7,759 bases of DNA from an uncultured Pseudomonadota bacterium (GTDB lineage Bacteria > Myxococcota > UBA796). The DNA lies in assembly GCA_913040875.1 (NCBI GenBank), contig CAJWHX010000147.1, forward strand, positions 1 through 7,759, read 5' to 3'. The notes beneath the pieces were generated by a model. That model worked only from the letters and a program-made list of their open reading frames with translations, had not been told where the DNA came from and ran no database searches. Each line of letters starts with the position of its first letter. The stretch's first letter is position 1. Shown here piece by piece: positions 1-6,168 of the stretch. The position numbers and the translations under genes were made by a program.

Positions 1-1263
1 TATGGAAATGATGAAGGCGGGACGTCTGCAGGAAAAACCTACCTAATCCTCGGTTCGTCATTGGTTAACAACAACACGATTGATCTTGCCAATGCAGACT
101 ACTCGTTCGTTGGAGAAGGAGTCAATAACGAATCCGGACTCTCAGTATCTACTGCTGGTGATGTCGATAATGATGGGCTTGACGATATCCTCATAGGGGC
201 GAGATGGAATAGTGAGGCTGCAGATTCTGCTGGTAAAACATATTTAATCCTAGGATCCTCTTTGGGAACAACTTCCACAATCAATCTTGTCGATGCAGAT
301 TATTCATTTTTGGGTGAAAGTATCTACGATTACTCTGGAATCTATGTATCCACTGCAGGAGATGTCGATAACGATGGATTAAGTGACATCGTAATTAGCG
401 CCAATGGCAATGACGATGGTGGAACGGGTGCAGGAAAAGCTTACCTAATCCTCGGATCTTCACTCGGAAGTACAACAAGCATGAGTCTAGCCAACGCTGA
501 CTATTCATTCGTAGGAGAGCAAGCGTCAGATGGGGTTGCGAAAGCAACCACTGCAGGAGACATTGACAATGATGGACTCGACGACATTCTAATCAGTGCC
601 AATAGCAATGACGATGGCGGTGCAGACGCGGGTAAATCCTATCTAATCCTCGGATCCTCACTCGGAAGTACAACAAGCATGAGTCTAGCCAACGCTGACT
701 ATTCATTCGTTGGCGAAGGTAGTTACGAGTATTCAGGTCATGATATATCAACAGCAGGAGACATTGATAATGATGGACTCGACGACATCCTAATTGGTGC
801 TTTTGGCAACAGTCAAGGAGGAACATCTGCTGGTAAAACATATTTAATCCTAGGATCCTCTTTGGGAACAACTTCTACGATGAATTTATCTTCCGCCAAT
901 TATTCTTTCATTGGTGAGTACGCTCAAGATCGAAGTGGGACAGATGTATCCTCTGCGGGAGATGTCGATAATGATGGGTTTGATGACATTCTTATCGGCT
1001 CTCATGCCAACTCAGATGGTGGTTCGTATGCTGGAAAAGCCTATCTTATCCTTGGTTCATCAATCGGATCAACGTCGGTGATCAATCTATCCACTGCTGA
1101 TTTCTCATTTATTGGTACAAATGCGGACGATGTCCTACGTGAGGTTTCTAGTGCTGGAGACGTGAATGGAGATGGACAATCCGATATTTTGATTGGAGCC
1201 GTCAACAATGACCAAGGCGGGAGCAATGCAGGAACGGTTGGTTTGTTTATGGCTTGTGAATGA
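1..1263 (+). CDS. FG-GAP (integrin alpha-like) beta-propeller repeat protein, 5'-truncated
   Basis: The reading frame is open from base 1 and ends at TGA 1261-1263, so 420 residues are visible and the true start lies left of the window; the TTG at 61 is internal. The protein is made of 66-67-residue repeats. Six Ca-binding loops of the form DxDxDGxxD (for example AGDVDNDGLDDILIGA) begin at nucleotides 160, 361, 559, 760, 961 and 1159. Each is followed by a GGxxAGKxYLILGSS strand and an ADYSFxGE strand. This is the FG-GAP family, whose repeats form calcium-stabilised propeller blades in exported surface or adhesion proteins. The last repeat is the most divergent (DVNGDGQSDILIGA), and the protein ends about 20 residues later at GLFMACE without a recognisable anchor or sorting domain. 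A signal peptide would lie outside the window. Blade number, ligand and attachment cannot be judged. Family assignment is secure; function is not. Confidence 0.9.
   Translation, partial: YGNDEGGTSAGKTYLILGSSLVNNNTIDLANADYSFVGEGVNNESGLSVSTAGDVDNDGLDDILIGARWNSEAADSAGKTYLILGSSLGTTSTINLVDADYSFLGESIYDYSGIYVSTAGDVDNDGLSDIVISANGNDDGGTGAGKAYLILGSSLGSTTSMSLANADYSFVGEQASDGVAKATTAGDIDNDGLDDILISANSNDDGGADAGKSYLILGSSLGSTTSMSLANADYSFVGEGSYEYSGHDISTAGDIDNDGLDDILIGAFGNSQGGTSAGKTYLILGSSLGTTSTMNLSSANYSFIGEYAQDRSGTDVSSAGDVDNDGFDDILIGSHANSDGGSYAGKAYLILGSSIGSTSVINLSTADFSFIGTNADDVLREVSSAGDVNGDGQSDILIGAVNNDQGGSNAGTVGLFMACE
226..275 (+). repeat. 50-bp direct repeat, copy 1 (FG-GAP gene)
   Basis: These 50 bases are identical to 826-875, exactly 600 bp (200 codons, three blades) downstream. 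They encode SAGKTYLILGSSLGTTS. Identity includes third codon positions, although other blades encode the same residues with different codons. Confidence 0.9.
445..512 (+). repeat. 68-bp direct repeat, copy 1 (FG-GAP gene)
   Basis: This segment matches 643-710 at 67 of 68 positions; the one difference is T at 459 against C at 657. The offset is 198 bp, one blade of 66 codons. It encodes the LILGSSLGS-to-NADYSFV strands, so synonymous positions are conserved as well as the protein. Confidence 0.9.
643..710 (+). repeat. 68-bp direct repeat, copy 2 (FG-GAP gene)
   Basis: Second copy of the 445-512 block, with a single synonymous difference. The neighbouring blade sequence on both sides is clearly more diverged, so the similarity is a local block. 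Confidence 0.9.
826..875 (+). repeat. 50-bp direct repeat, copy 2 (FG-GAP gene)
   Basis: Exact second copy of 226-275. It lies three blades downstream and, like copy 1, bridges the end of one propeller repeat and the start of the next. Confidence 0.9.
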
Positions 1264-1285
1264 TAGTTCACGGCAAACTTAAGCT

Positions 1286-1744
1286 ATGAAAAATATTCTG
1301 ATTGTCCTATTTTTGGTGCTCTCTCTTGTGGTTGGCATCATCGTATGGCCAGAAGAGTTGACCGAAGAAGAAAGGGTCGAGCAAGTCATTCACCACATTA
1401 GAGATGGCATTGAACAAGAAGTCCTGGCTGACGTCATGGAGGGGTTCTCTAAGAGCTACAAAGATGACGCTGGAGGCTCCTATGAAATGATAAAAGGGCT
1501 ATTCATGCGCCAGTTTCTCAAAAGTGACCCGATCACAATTCAATTGAGCCCAATGAAAATAGACGTCCAACAAAACACCGCCGAAGCGAATTTTGATGCG
1601 GCGATCTTCGAAGGTGAAGGCGTGTCGATTTTTGCCCTCCCCAACAACTCAGACGTATTGAACTTCAGCGTTCAGCTGACCAAAGATACCGAAGGAGAAT
1701 GGAGGATTACATCACACACCAGAGAGTTCAACGCAGACCAGTAG
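1286..1744 (+). CDS. Small membrane-anchored NTF2/SnoaL-like protein of unknown function
   Basis: This 152-residue protein starts with a hydrophobic segment at about residues 3-22 (ILIVLFLVLSLVVGIIVW) after a single Lys. That suggests a signal anchor or uncleaved signal peptide, with the rest facing the periplasm. No lipobox cysteine is present. The remainder shows amphipathic helices (EERVEQVIHHIRDGIEQEV), a central helical/loop stretch, then alternating beta strands ending in GEWRITSHTREF. That order resembles the NTF2/SnoaL-like cone fold, often a ligand-binding or scaffold domain, but the family call is by pattern only and no catalytic residues can be named. The gene begins 22 bp after the FG-GAP stop codon on the same strand, so co-transcription is likely. 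No good Shine-Dalgarno sequence precedes the ATG (upstream is ...AACTTAAGCT), which hints at weak or coupled translation. The gene ends 7 bp from the convergent sulfatase-like gene. Confidence 0.75.
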   Translation: MKNILIVLFLVLSLVVGIIVWPEELTEEERVEQVIHHIRDGIEQEVLADVMEGFSKSYKDDAGGSYEMIKGLFMRQFLKSDPITIQLSPMKIDVQQNTAEANFDAAIFEGEGVSIFALPNNSDVLNFSVQLTKDTEGEWRITSHTREFNADQ

Positions 1745-1751
1745 ATTTCTT

Positions 1752-3839
1752 CTACGGTATCTCGGGTAGTTTTCGCCCCAGTTGCTGCTCCAAGCCAGAT
1801 CTCGCCTGCTGATAGAGTATCCAAACCCCATCATTGTACGGATTGAGTCGTGTCATCGGACGCATCAATCGTACAGCCTCCGAAAACCGTTGCAGTTCCA
1901 TCAGCCATACTGTCAGTTGCATCCGATACATTCCATCGAATGGATACATGCGGAGGGCTTCCTGTAAGAACTCAATGGCTTTGTCCGCCTCGCCTAATTC
2001 CCACAAAACCCGAGCGTGCAGAGAATGACTGGAAGGAGTCATCGGGGCTCGAAGCAATACTCGCTCACTCTCTTCTAGAGCCTCTTCCAATCGAAATTCA
2101 GCAAGTAAAAACTCCCCTCTTAGCAATGCCAATTCGTCCAAGTCGGGATGAATCGCCAAAAATAGTTCCGTATATTCCTTAGCCTCTTCCATTTGATTCA
2201 GTTTTATCAATGCCATCACCAGACCGTACATCGTTCGTGCATGCGTTGGATACAGTTCATGAGCATCTCGATACCATTGCAAGGCTGATTCCCAGTCTCC
2301 AACAGAACTGTAAGCATTGGCGATTTGAAGAGCTATGGTACTACTTTTCGATTGCTGAAAGACCTCTGTGTAGATATCAATGGCCTGAAACACTTCTCCT
2401 TTGTTCTGCAAAATGGATGCATACAACTCAAGTACCCCCAAACTATCTCCCATTTTCTCAGACAACTTTTCAAAACGTTTCTCCGCCATTTCTAGAGCAC
2501 CTCTACCCAACAGCTGACGAATCTCCCAAGTGAGTGGAATCACATCAATCACATCTCTGGGGTCTATCTCTTGGGTCACACCATCAACGATACCCCCCAT
2601 ATATCCCAGAGCCTCAAGTTGTTTCAATGTCTCCGAATCCATCGGTGTCGTTGTTGTTTCTGTCGCTTCAGACAAAGCCACATAGGCTTCTAGTTTAGCA
2701 ATCTCAGAATCCAATTCGGATGACTCTATGGCTGTTGTAGAAACGGCACGATGGTCCTGCTCAAAGGGATAAAAGGAATCATATTTCCCGTCCACAAATC
2801 GGCCTGCCTCTTTACTGTGGGCATGCAACGGATACAATCCAAATTTCCGCTGTGCGGTAAGAGATTCAGAAAAGATCGGAGCATCATCGCGAGGTTCAAA
2901 TAGATTCCTACCTTCTATTTCCGAATGGGGTTGCAACCCAGAAAGTTCAAGGACCGTTGGTGCAATATCAATCAACCCAACAGGATATTCAATACGTGTA
3001 TTTTTGGGAACACCAGTTCCCGACACAATCATTGGGACACGAATGGTTCCATCGTGGAGCAAAAAACCATGAGTGAGTTCCCCACCATCTCCGAGACCTT
3101 CTCCATGATCGGCTGTAATCACAATGATAGAGTCTGGGTACTGATTTTCCCACCAGTCAATCAATCGCTCTACTTCTTGTGCGGTGTAAGCAATCTCACC
3201 TTCATATGGCTTATCTGGATATTGAGAAGCAAATGGTTCAGGTGGATCATAGGGCCAGTGGGCATCAAATAAATGCACCCAAGAGAATACAGGTCCAGAC
3301 TGGTCTTTCATTAATACCAAAAAGTCATCGATGACATCTTCCGCTCGACGTTCATCCTTCCAATCTCTCGCAGCTGCAGAAGACGTCAGCGGATCATGAT
3401 ACAGATCAAACCCTTGTCCAAACCCCCAATGTGACTGCGTTGGAAATGCCGAAGTGAATGCTGCAGTAAAGTAGCCCACTTCTCTGTAGCGTTCGGCAAG
3501 GGTAATGTGCTCATCACCAAGTAAAAACTCCCCGTTGTCTCGAACTCCATGCTTGATGGGAGACATCCCGGTCATGATTGTAGAATGAGCTGGGATGGTC
3601 AATGGACAGGGAGAATAGGCTCGTTCAAAGACAGTACCTTCTGCTGCCAGTCGATCGTAAATCGGTGTTTGAACATGTGACCCATAGGGACCAAGATGAT
3701 CTGCCCGTGTTGTGTCCAAGGTAATGATCAGTACAGAAGGACCATCCAAATGCTTCTGAAGCACATCAACTCCATCTGTCTTGCAAGATACCATCATCCA
3801 AAACAACACACTCATCACACCATGTCCCAAACTGTACAT
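1752..3839 (-). CDS. Lipidated sulfatase-fold (alkaline phosphatase superfamily) protein with C-terminal TPR domain
   Basis: This 695-residue protein has a probable lipoprotein signal: a hydrophobic stretch (VLFWMMVSC, residues 11-19) with Cys19 as the lipidated residue. The n-region lacks Lys or Arg. Residues about 35-415 form a sulfatase/alkaline-phosphatase-superfamily domain. Visible motifs are the metal-ligand strand VLIITLDTTRADHLG (Asp42), the nucleophile region PLTIPAHSTIMTG (79-91), HLFDAHWPY (189-197), ADHGE (243-247) with His257 nearby, and the family's LEALGYMGG linker near residue 410. Residues about 465-680 are TPR-like helical pairs (for example GDWESALQWYRDAHELYP), which usually mediate protein contacts. 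The formylglycine signature CxPxR is absent: the aligned position is Thr81 and the Arg is His85. Hydrolysis of a sulfate ester is therefore doubtful, and a phosphodiester or phosphotransfer role is possible. An in-frame stop lies seven codons upstream of ATG 3839. AAGGG sits 3 nt before that ATG, a short spacing; Met9 is an alternative start. Confidence 0.88.
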   Translation of the reverse strand: MYSLGHGVMSVLFWMMVSCKTDGVDVLQKHLDGPSVLIITLDTTRADHLGPYGSHVQTPIYDRLAAEGTVFERAYSPCPLTIPAHSTIMTGMSPIKHGVRDNGEFLLGDEHITLAERYREVGYFTAAFTSAFPTQSHWGFGQGFDLYHDPLTSSAAARDWKDERRAEDVIDDFLVLMKDQSGPVFSWVHLFDAHWPYDPPEPFASQYPDKPYEGEIAYTAQEVERLIDWWENQYPDSIIVITADHGEGLGDGGELTHGFLLHDGTIRVPMIVSGTGVPKNTRIEYPVGLIDIAPTVLELSGLQPHSEIEGRNLFEPRDDAPIFSESLTAQRKFGLYPLHAHSKEAGRFVDGKYDSFYPFEQDHRAVSTTAIESSELDSEIAKLEAYVALSEATETTTTPMDSETLKQLEALGYMGGIVDGVTQEIDPRDVIDVIPLTWEIRQLLGRGALEMAEKRFEKLSEKMGDSLGVLELYASILQNKGEVFQAIDIYTEVFQQSKSSTIALQIANAYSSVGDWESALQWYRDAHELYPTHARTMYGLVMALIKLNQMEEAKEYTELFLAIHPDLDELALLRGEFLLAEFRLEEALEESERVLLRAPMTPSSHSLHARVLWELGEADKAIEFLQEALRMYPFDGMYRMQLTVWLMELQRFSEAVRLMRPMTRLNPYNDGVWILYQQARSGLEQQLGRKLPEIP

Positions 3840-3865
3840 GCACCCTTCATATTCATCTCACCTTG

Positions 3866-3894
3866 ATATTATCACTGCGTACAAAATATACGAA
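3866..3894 (-). promoter_or_regulatory. Candidate promoter of the sulfatase-like gene
   Basis: Read on the minus strand, bases 3874-3866 give TGATAATAT, an extended -10 form (TG, one base, then TAATAT). A weak -35-like hexamer TTCGTA lies at 3894-3889 with 17-bp spacing. The predicted transcript would start near 3858, leaving a leader of about 20 nt before the ATG at 3839. This is prediction from sequence only; the region is AT-rich, so chance matches are common. Confidence 0.35.
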
Positions 3895-3899
3895 ACCAG

Positions 3900-3911
3900 A
3901 TCAAATTTGAT
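3900..3911. promoter_or_regulatory. Perfect 12-bp palindrome, possible operator
   Basis: ATCAAATTTGAT is a perfect palindrome in the divergent intergenic region. It lies just upstream of the candidate -35 of the sulfatase-like gene, a position compatible with binding of a dimeric regulator. No specific regulator family is implied by the sequence. Confidence 0.35.
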
Positions 3912-3943
3912 GCTTCCTGTATCAATTTTACAAACATATCGGC

Positions 3944-3975
3944 AACAATTATTAACTACTTTAGTTCTAATTGTT
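3944..3975. promoter_or_regulatory. 32-bp imperfect inverted repeat over the -35 region of the lipoprotein gene
   Basis: The outer arms AACAATTA (3944-3951) and TAATTGTT (3968-3975) are perfect complements. The inner arms AACTA (3954-3958) and TAGTT (3962-3966) also pair, around a 3-base centre, with an asymmetric 2/1-base internal mismatch. It ends 9 bp before the TATAAT at 3985, so it covers where RNA polymerase would contact the -35 element. No T-run follows on either strand, so an operator is more likely than a terminator. Confidence 0.45.
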
Positions 3976-3984
3976 AAAAACGAA

Positions 3985-3990
3985 TATAAT
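3985..3990 (+). promoter_or_regulatory. Consensus -10 box of the RCC1/MopE-like lipoprotein gene
   Basis: TATAAT is a perfect sigma-70-type -10 hexamer, 36 bp before the ATG at 4027, and would give a leader of about 30 nt. No good -35 is present at 16-18 bp: the bases there read TTAGTT or TAGTTC and lie inside the inverted repeat 3944-3975. A promoter depending on an activator or controlled by a repressor would fit. Confidence 0.5.
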
Positions 3991-4014
3991 AGTAGACAAG
4001 TCTAAGTACGATAT

Positions 4015-4019
4015 AGAGG
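4015..4019 (+). promoter_or_regulatory. Ribosome binding site of the lipoprotein gene
   Basis: AGAGG lies 7 nt upstream of ATG 4027, and the protein begins at once with a textbook lipoprotein signal (MKVWLLIGG). Together these fix the start codon. Confidence 0.75.
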
Positions 4020-4026
4020 TTGAACA

Positions 4027-6084
4027 ATGAAAGTCTGGTTGTTGATTGGTGGATTACTCACTCTTGCAGCGTGTTCCGATGAAGATAAACCCAATGAGTC
4101 CTCTACCGAACCGAGTTCTGAAGAGGTAGACAGCGATGGAGACGGTGTCATCGATACAGAAGACGCCTTTCCCGATGACCCGAATGAAAGTGTCGATTCA
4201 GATGGAGATGGTGTCGGGGCAAACGCTGATTGTGATGATGAGGATGCTTCTCTCTTATCGACTGATAATGACCGAGATTGTGATGGGATCTTAACAGAAG
4301 AAGATTGTGATGACCAAAATGCTGAATCCACAATTGTGGCTGATGATTCCGACTGTGATGGGACATTGGCCGTAGACGATTGCAATGACGACGATCCTGA
4401 CTCTACACTTGTTGCTGAGGATACAGATTGTGATGGAATTATCACAGCTGATGACTGTGATGATAATGATCCAAACACCGTAAACGATATGGACTGTGAT
4501 GGTCAGTTATCTACAGACGATTGTGATGATAACGACCCATACGACATACCGTTCAATATAGATACAGACTGCGATGGAACTGTCGACAACATTTATTTAT
4601 CCGTTGGTGGTATGCACAATTGTGTCATCAACAACAATCAGAACATCCTCTGTTGGGGAAAGAACAACGATGGAGAGTCTAATCCTCCAACCGGAACATT
4701 TAAGTCTGTGTCTGCTGGATTGTTTCATACCTGTGCCATCGATACCAACGACTCGATTCAATGTTGGGGTAGAGATACAGATGGACAGTCCACACCACCC
4801 ACCGGAACATTCGAAAGTGTAGCCGTCTCTGGTCTACATTCTTGTGCCGTCGATACAAATGGTACAGTACAATGTTGGGGAAGCGACAGCGATGGTCAAG
4901 TGTCGGGTGCACCAGCAACTGGGTCATTCACTCAGGTAGCCACCGGACGCTATCATACTTGTACACTCGACACGAATGGTACAATTTCATGTTGGGGGGA
5001 TGACAGTCACGGACAAGTCTCCAACGTACCCACTGGTACCTTTACATCCATTGACTCAGGTCGCAATCACAGCTGTGCAGTTGATTCCAATAGAGGGGTT
5101 CAATGTTGGGGAAATGACGATGATGGTCAGGTTAGTACCATCCCAAGTGGACAGTTTCTAGATGTATCTGTTCAAGGAACGTACGCCAATGGCTCTCATT
5201 CTTGTGTCATCGATACAAACAGAGAAATTCAATGTTGGGGTTCGAACGACAACGGCAAAGCGACACCACCGACTGGTCAGTTTCTACTGGTTGGTACCGG
5301 TGGACACCATAGCTGTGGTTTGACGATTGCGGGCTCAGTTGAGTGTTGGGGCATAAACGATGGTTCTTCACTGGATTACGGACAAACGACACCTCAGTTA
5401 ACCGACCTGTTTTGTACAAACACCTCAGATAGTGATTGTGACGGCACCCCTGTTTCCGATGACTGTGATGACAATGACTTTCATACAAATCCCAATGCTG
5501 TAGAAGTATGTGGAGATGGAGCAGATAACAACTGTAATGGAACCACCAATGAACAAAATGCTCTCAACTGCACAAACTATTACTATGATGGAGATGGAGA
5601 TACATTTGGTGTTGCCTACCCTCCTGTAAATATTGGAGGTTCACAAGTTGAATGTTGGTGTGAAGGTGGTAACAACTCTTACACAGGTTTAGATACAACA
5701 GATTGCTATGACAACAATGCAAATGTTCACCCTCTACAAACTCAATATTTTGCCTATCACCGAGGAGATGGCTCTTTTGATTATAATTGTAATTACGGGC
5801 AGGAAGAATTGCAATACCAAAGCATATCAAATGGTTGTCAATGGGGAACTTTTGGAGACTTTGAATGCATCACCAACAATGTTGGCTGGCAAGGCTATTT
5901 ACCACAATGTGGTCAAACAGGAACGTGGATTGAAGATTGTGATGGAAGTTATGATATTTTTTGCTACGGAATATGTACTGCAAGTTGGTATCTTAATGGA
6001 TTTTCAAGTGCGGCACAATGTTACCTGTCATGTACAAATTCTTGTAATCCACAGTACGATACCAAGACCCAAGGATGTAGATAA
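4027..6084 (+). CDS. Surface lipoprotein: MopE-like metal-binding motifs flanking a seven-blade RCC1-like propeller
   Basis: This 685-residue protein opens with a lipoprotein signal (MKVWLLIGGLLTLAAC, lipobox LAAC, Cys16). Residues about 34-188 are acidic repeats: two DSDGDG loops of thrombospondin type 3 style, then alternating DxDCDG and DCDDxD motifs as in the Cu-binding MopE family. They probably bind Ca2+ or another divalent metal. Residues about 190-457 hold seven RCC1-like repeats of 37-43 residues with the pattern HxCx9CWGxxxxG; the CWG cysteines are residues 209, 246, 283, 322, 360, 403 and 440. A second MopE-like segment follows (DSDCDG, DCDDND, VCGDGADNNCNG, YYDGDGDTFG; about 467-550). 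The cysteine-rich C-terminus contains CGQTGTWIEDC and ends CNPQYDTKTQGCR, a layout known from Myxococcota surface proteins. Location is probably the outer membrane, exposed outward or to the periplasm. The ligand is unknown. It has its own promoter and is divergent from the sulfatase-like gene. Domain calls are firm; function is not. Confidence 0.9.
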   Translation: MKVWLLIGGLLTLAACSDEDKPNESSTEPSSEEVDSDGDGVIDTEDAFPDDPNESVDSDGDGVGANADCDDEDASLLSTDNDRDCDGILTEEDCDDQNAESTIVADDSDCDGTLAVDDCNDDDPDSTLVAEDTDCDGIITADDCDDNDPNTVNDMDCDGQLSTDDCDDNDPYDIPFNIDTDCDGTVDNIYLSVGGMHNCVINNNQNILCWGKNNDGESNPPTGTFKSVSAGLFHTCAIDTNDSIQCWGRDTDGQSTPPTGTFESVAVSGLHSCAVDTNGTVQCWGSDSDGQVSGAPATGSFTQVATGRYHTCTLDTNGTISCWGDDSHGQVSNVPTGTFTSIDSGRNHSCAVDSNRGVQCWGNDDDGQVSTIPSGQFLDVSVQGTYANGSHSCVIDTNREIQCWGSNDNGKATPPTGQFLLVGTGGHHSCGLTIAGSVECWGINDGSSLDYGQTTPQLTDLFCTNTSDSDCDGTPVSDDCDDNDFHTNPNAVEVCGDGADNNCNGTTNEQNALNCTNYYYDGDGDTFGVAYPPVNIGGSQVECWCEGGNNSYTGLDTTDCYDNNANVHPLQTQYFAYHRGDGSFDYNCNYGQEELQYQSISNGCQWGTFGDFECITNNVGWQGYLPQCGQTGTWIEDCDGSYDIFCYGICTASWYLNGFSSAAQCYLSCTNSCNPQYDTKTQGCR

Positions 6085-6097
6085 GCAACCTCACCTG

Positions 6098-6147
6098 TAA
6101 GTAGAAAACGAGATGCGACAACTCATTTTATCATCACATCTCACTTA
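6098..6147. other. Possible long-range hairpin in the convergent gap 6085-6168
   Basis: GAGATG (6110-6115) pairs with CATCTC (6137-6142), and the flanking TAAGT (6098-6102) pairs with ACTTA (6143-6147). A 7-nt bulge lies on the 5' side and the loop is 21 nt. The structure sits between the stops of the lipoprotein gene and the beta-barrel gene, where a bidirectional terminator would be expected. It lacks a GC-rich stem and a T-run, so intrinsic termination is not well supported. Nothing else is seen in the gap. Confidence 0.25.
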
Positions 6148-6168
6148 TATTAATGTGTACTATCTACA

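Noticed and set aside
445..710. Regular DNA repeats read as a possible CRISPR or mobile-element array
   Set aside because: Spacing equals the protein repeat period, the reading frame is continuous through repeats and spacers, and no cas or transposase gene is near.
593..871. 92-codon minus-strand open frame inside the FG-GAP gene
   Set aside because: A shadow of the repeat-coding strand; its sequence just mirrors the DNA repeats and has no start signal.
1256..1271. Small hairpin GTGAA-TGATAG-TTCAC across the FG-GAP stop codon
   Set aside because: A 5-bp AT-rich stem without a T-run; too weak for a terminator and expected by chance.
1850..2182. 110-codon plus-strand open frame inside the sulfatase-like gene
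   Set aside because: It is antisense to the TPR region with no ribosome binding site or recognisable domain; the minus-strand frame has clear motifs throughout.
3971..3990. TTGTTA at 3971-3976 as the -35 for the TATAAT at 3985
   Set aside because: The spacing is only 8 bp, far too short for a sigma-70 promoter; these bases belong to the inverted repeat.
4002..4478. 158-codon minus-strand open frame overlapping the start of the lipoprotein gene
   Set aside because: It is Ser-rich low-complexity sequence produced by reading the GAT/TGT-rich acidic repeats backwards; it also covers the lipoprotein's promoter and signal peptide.
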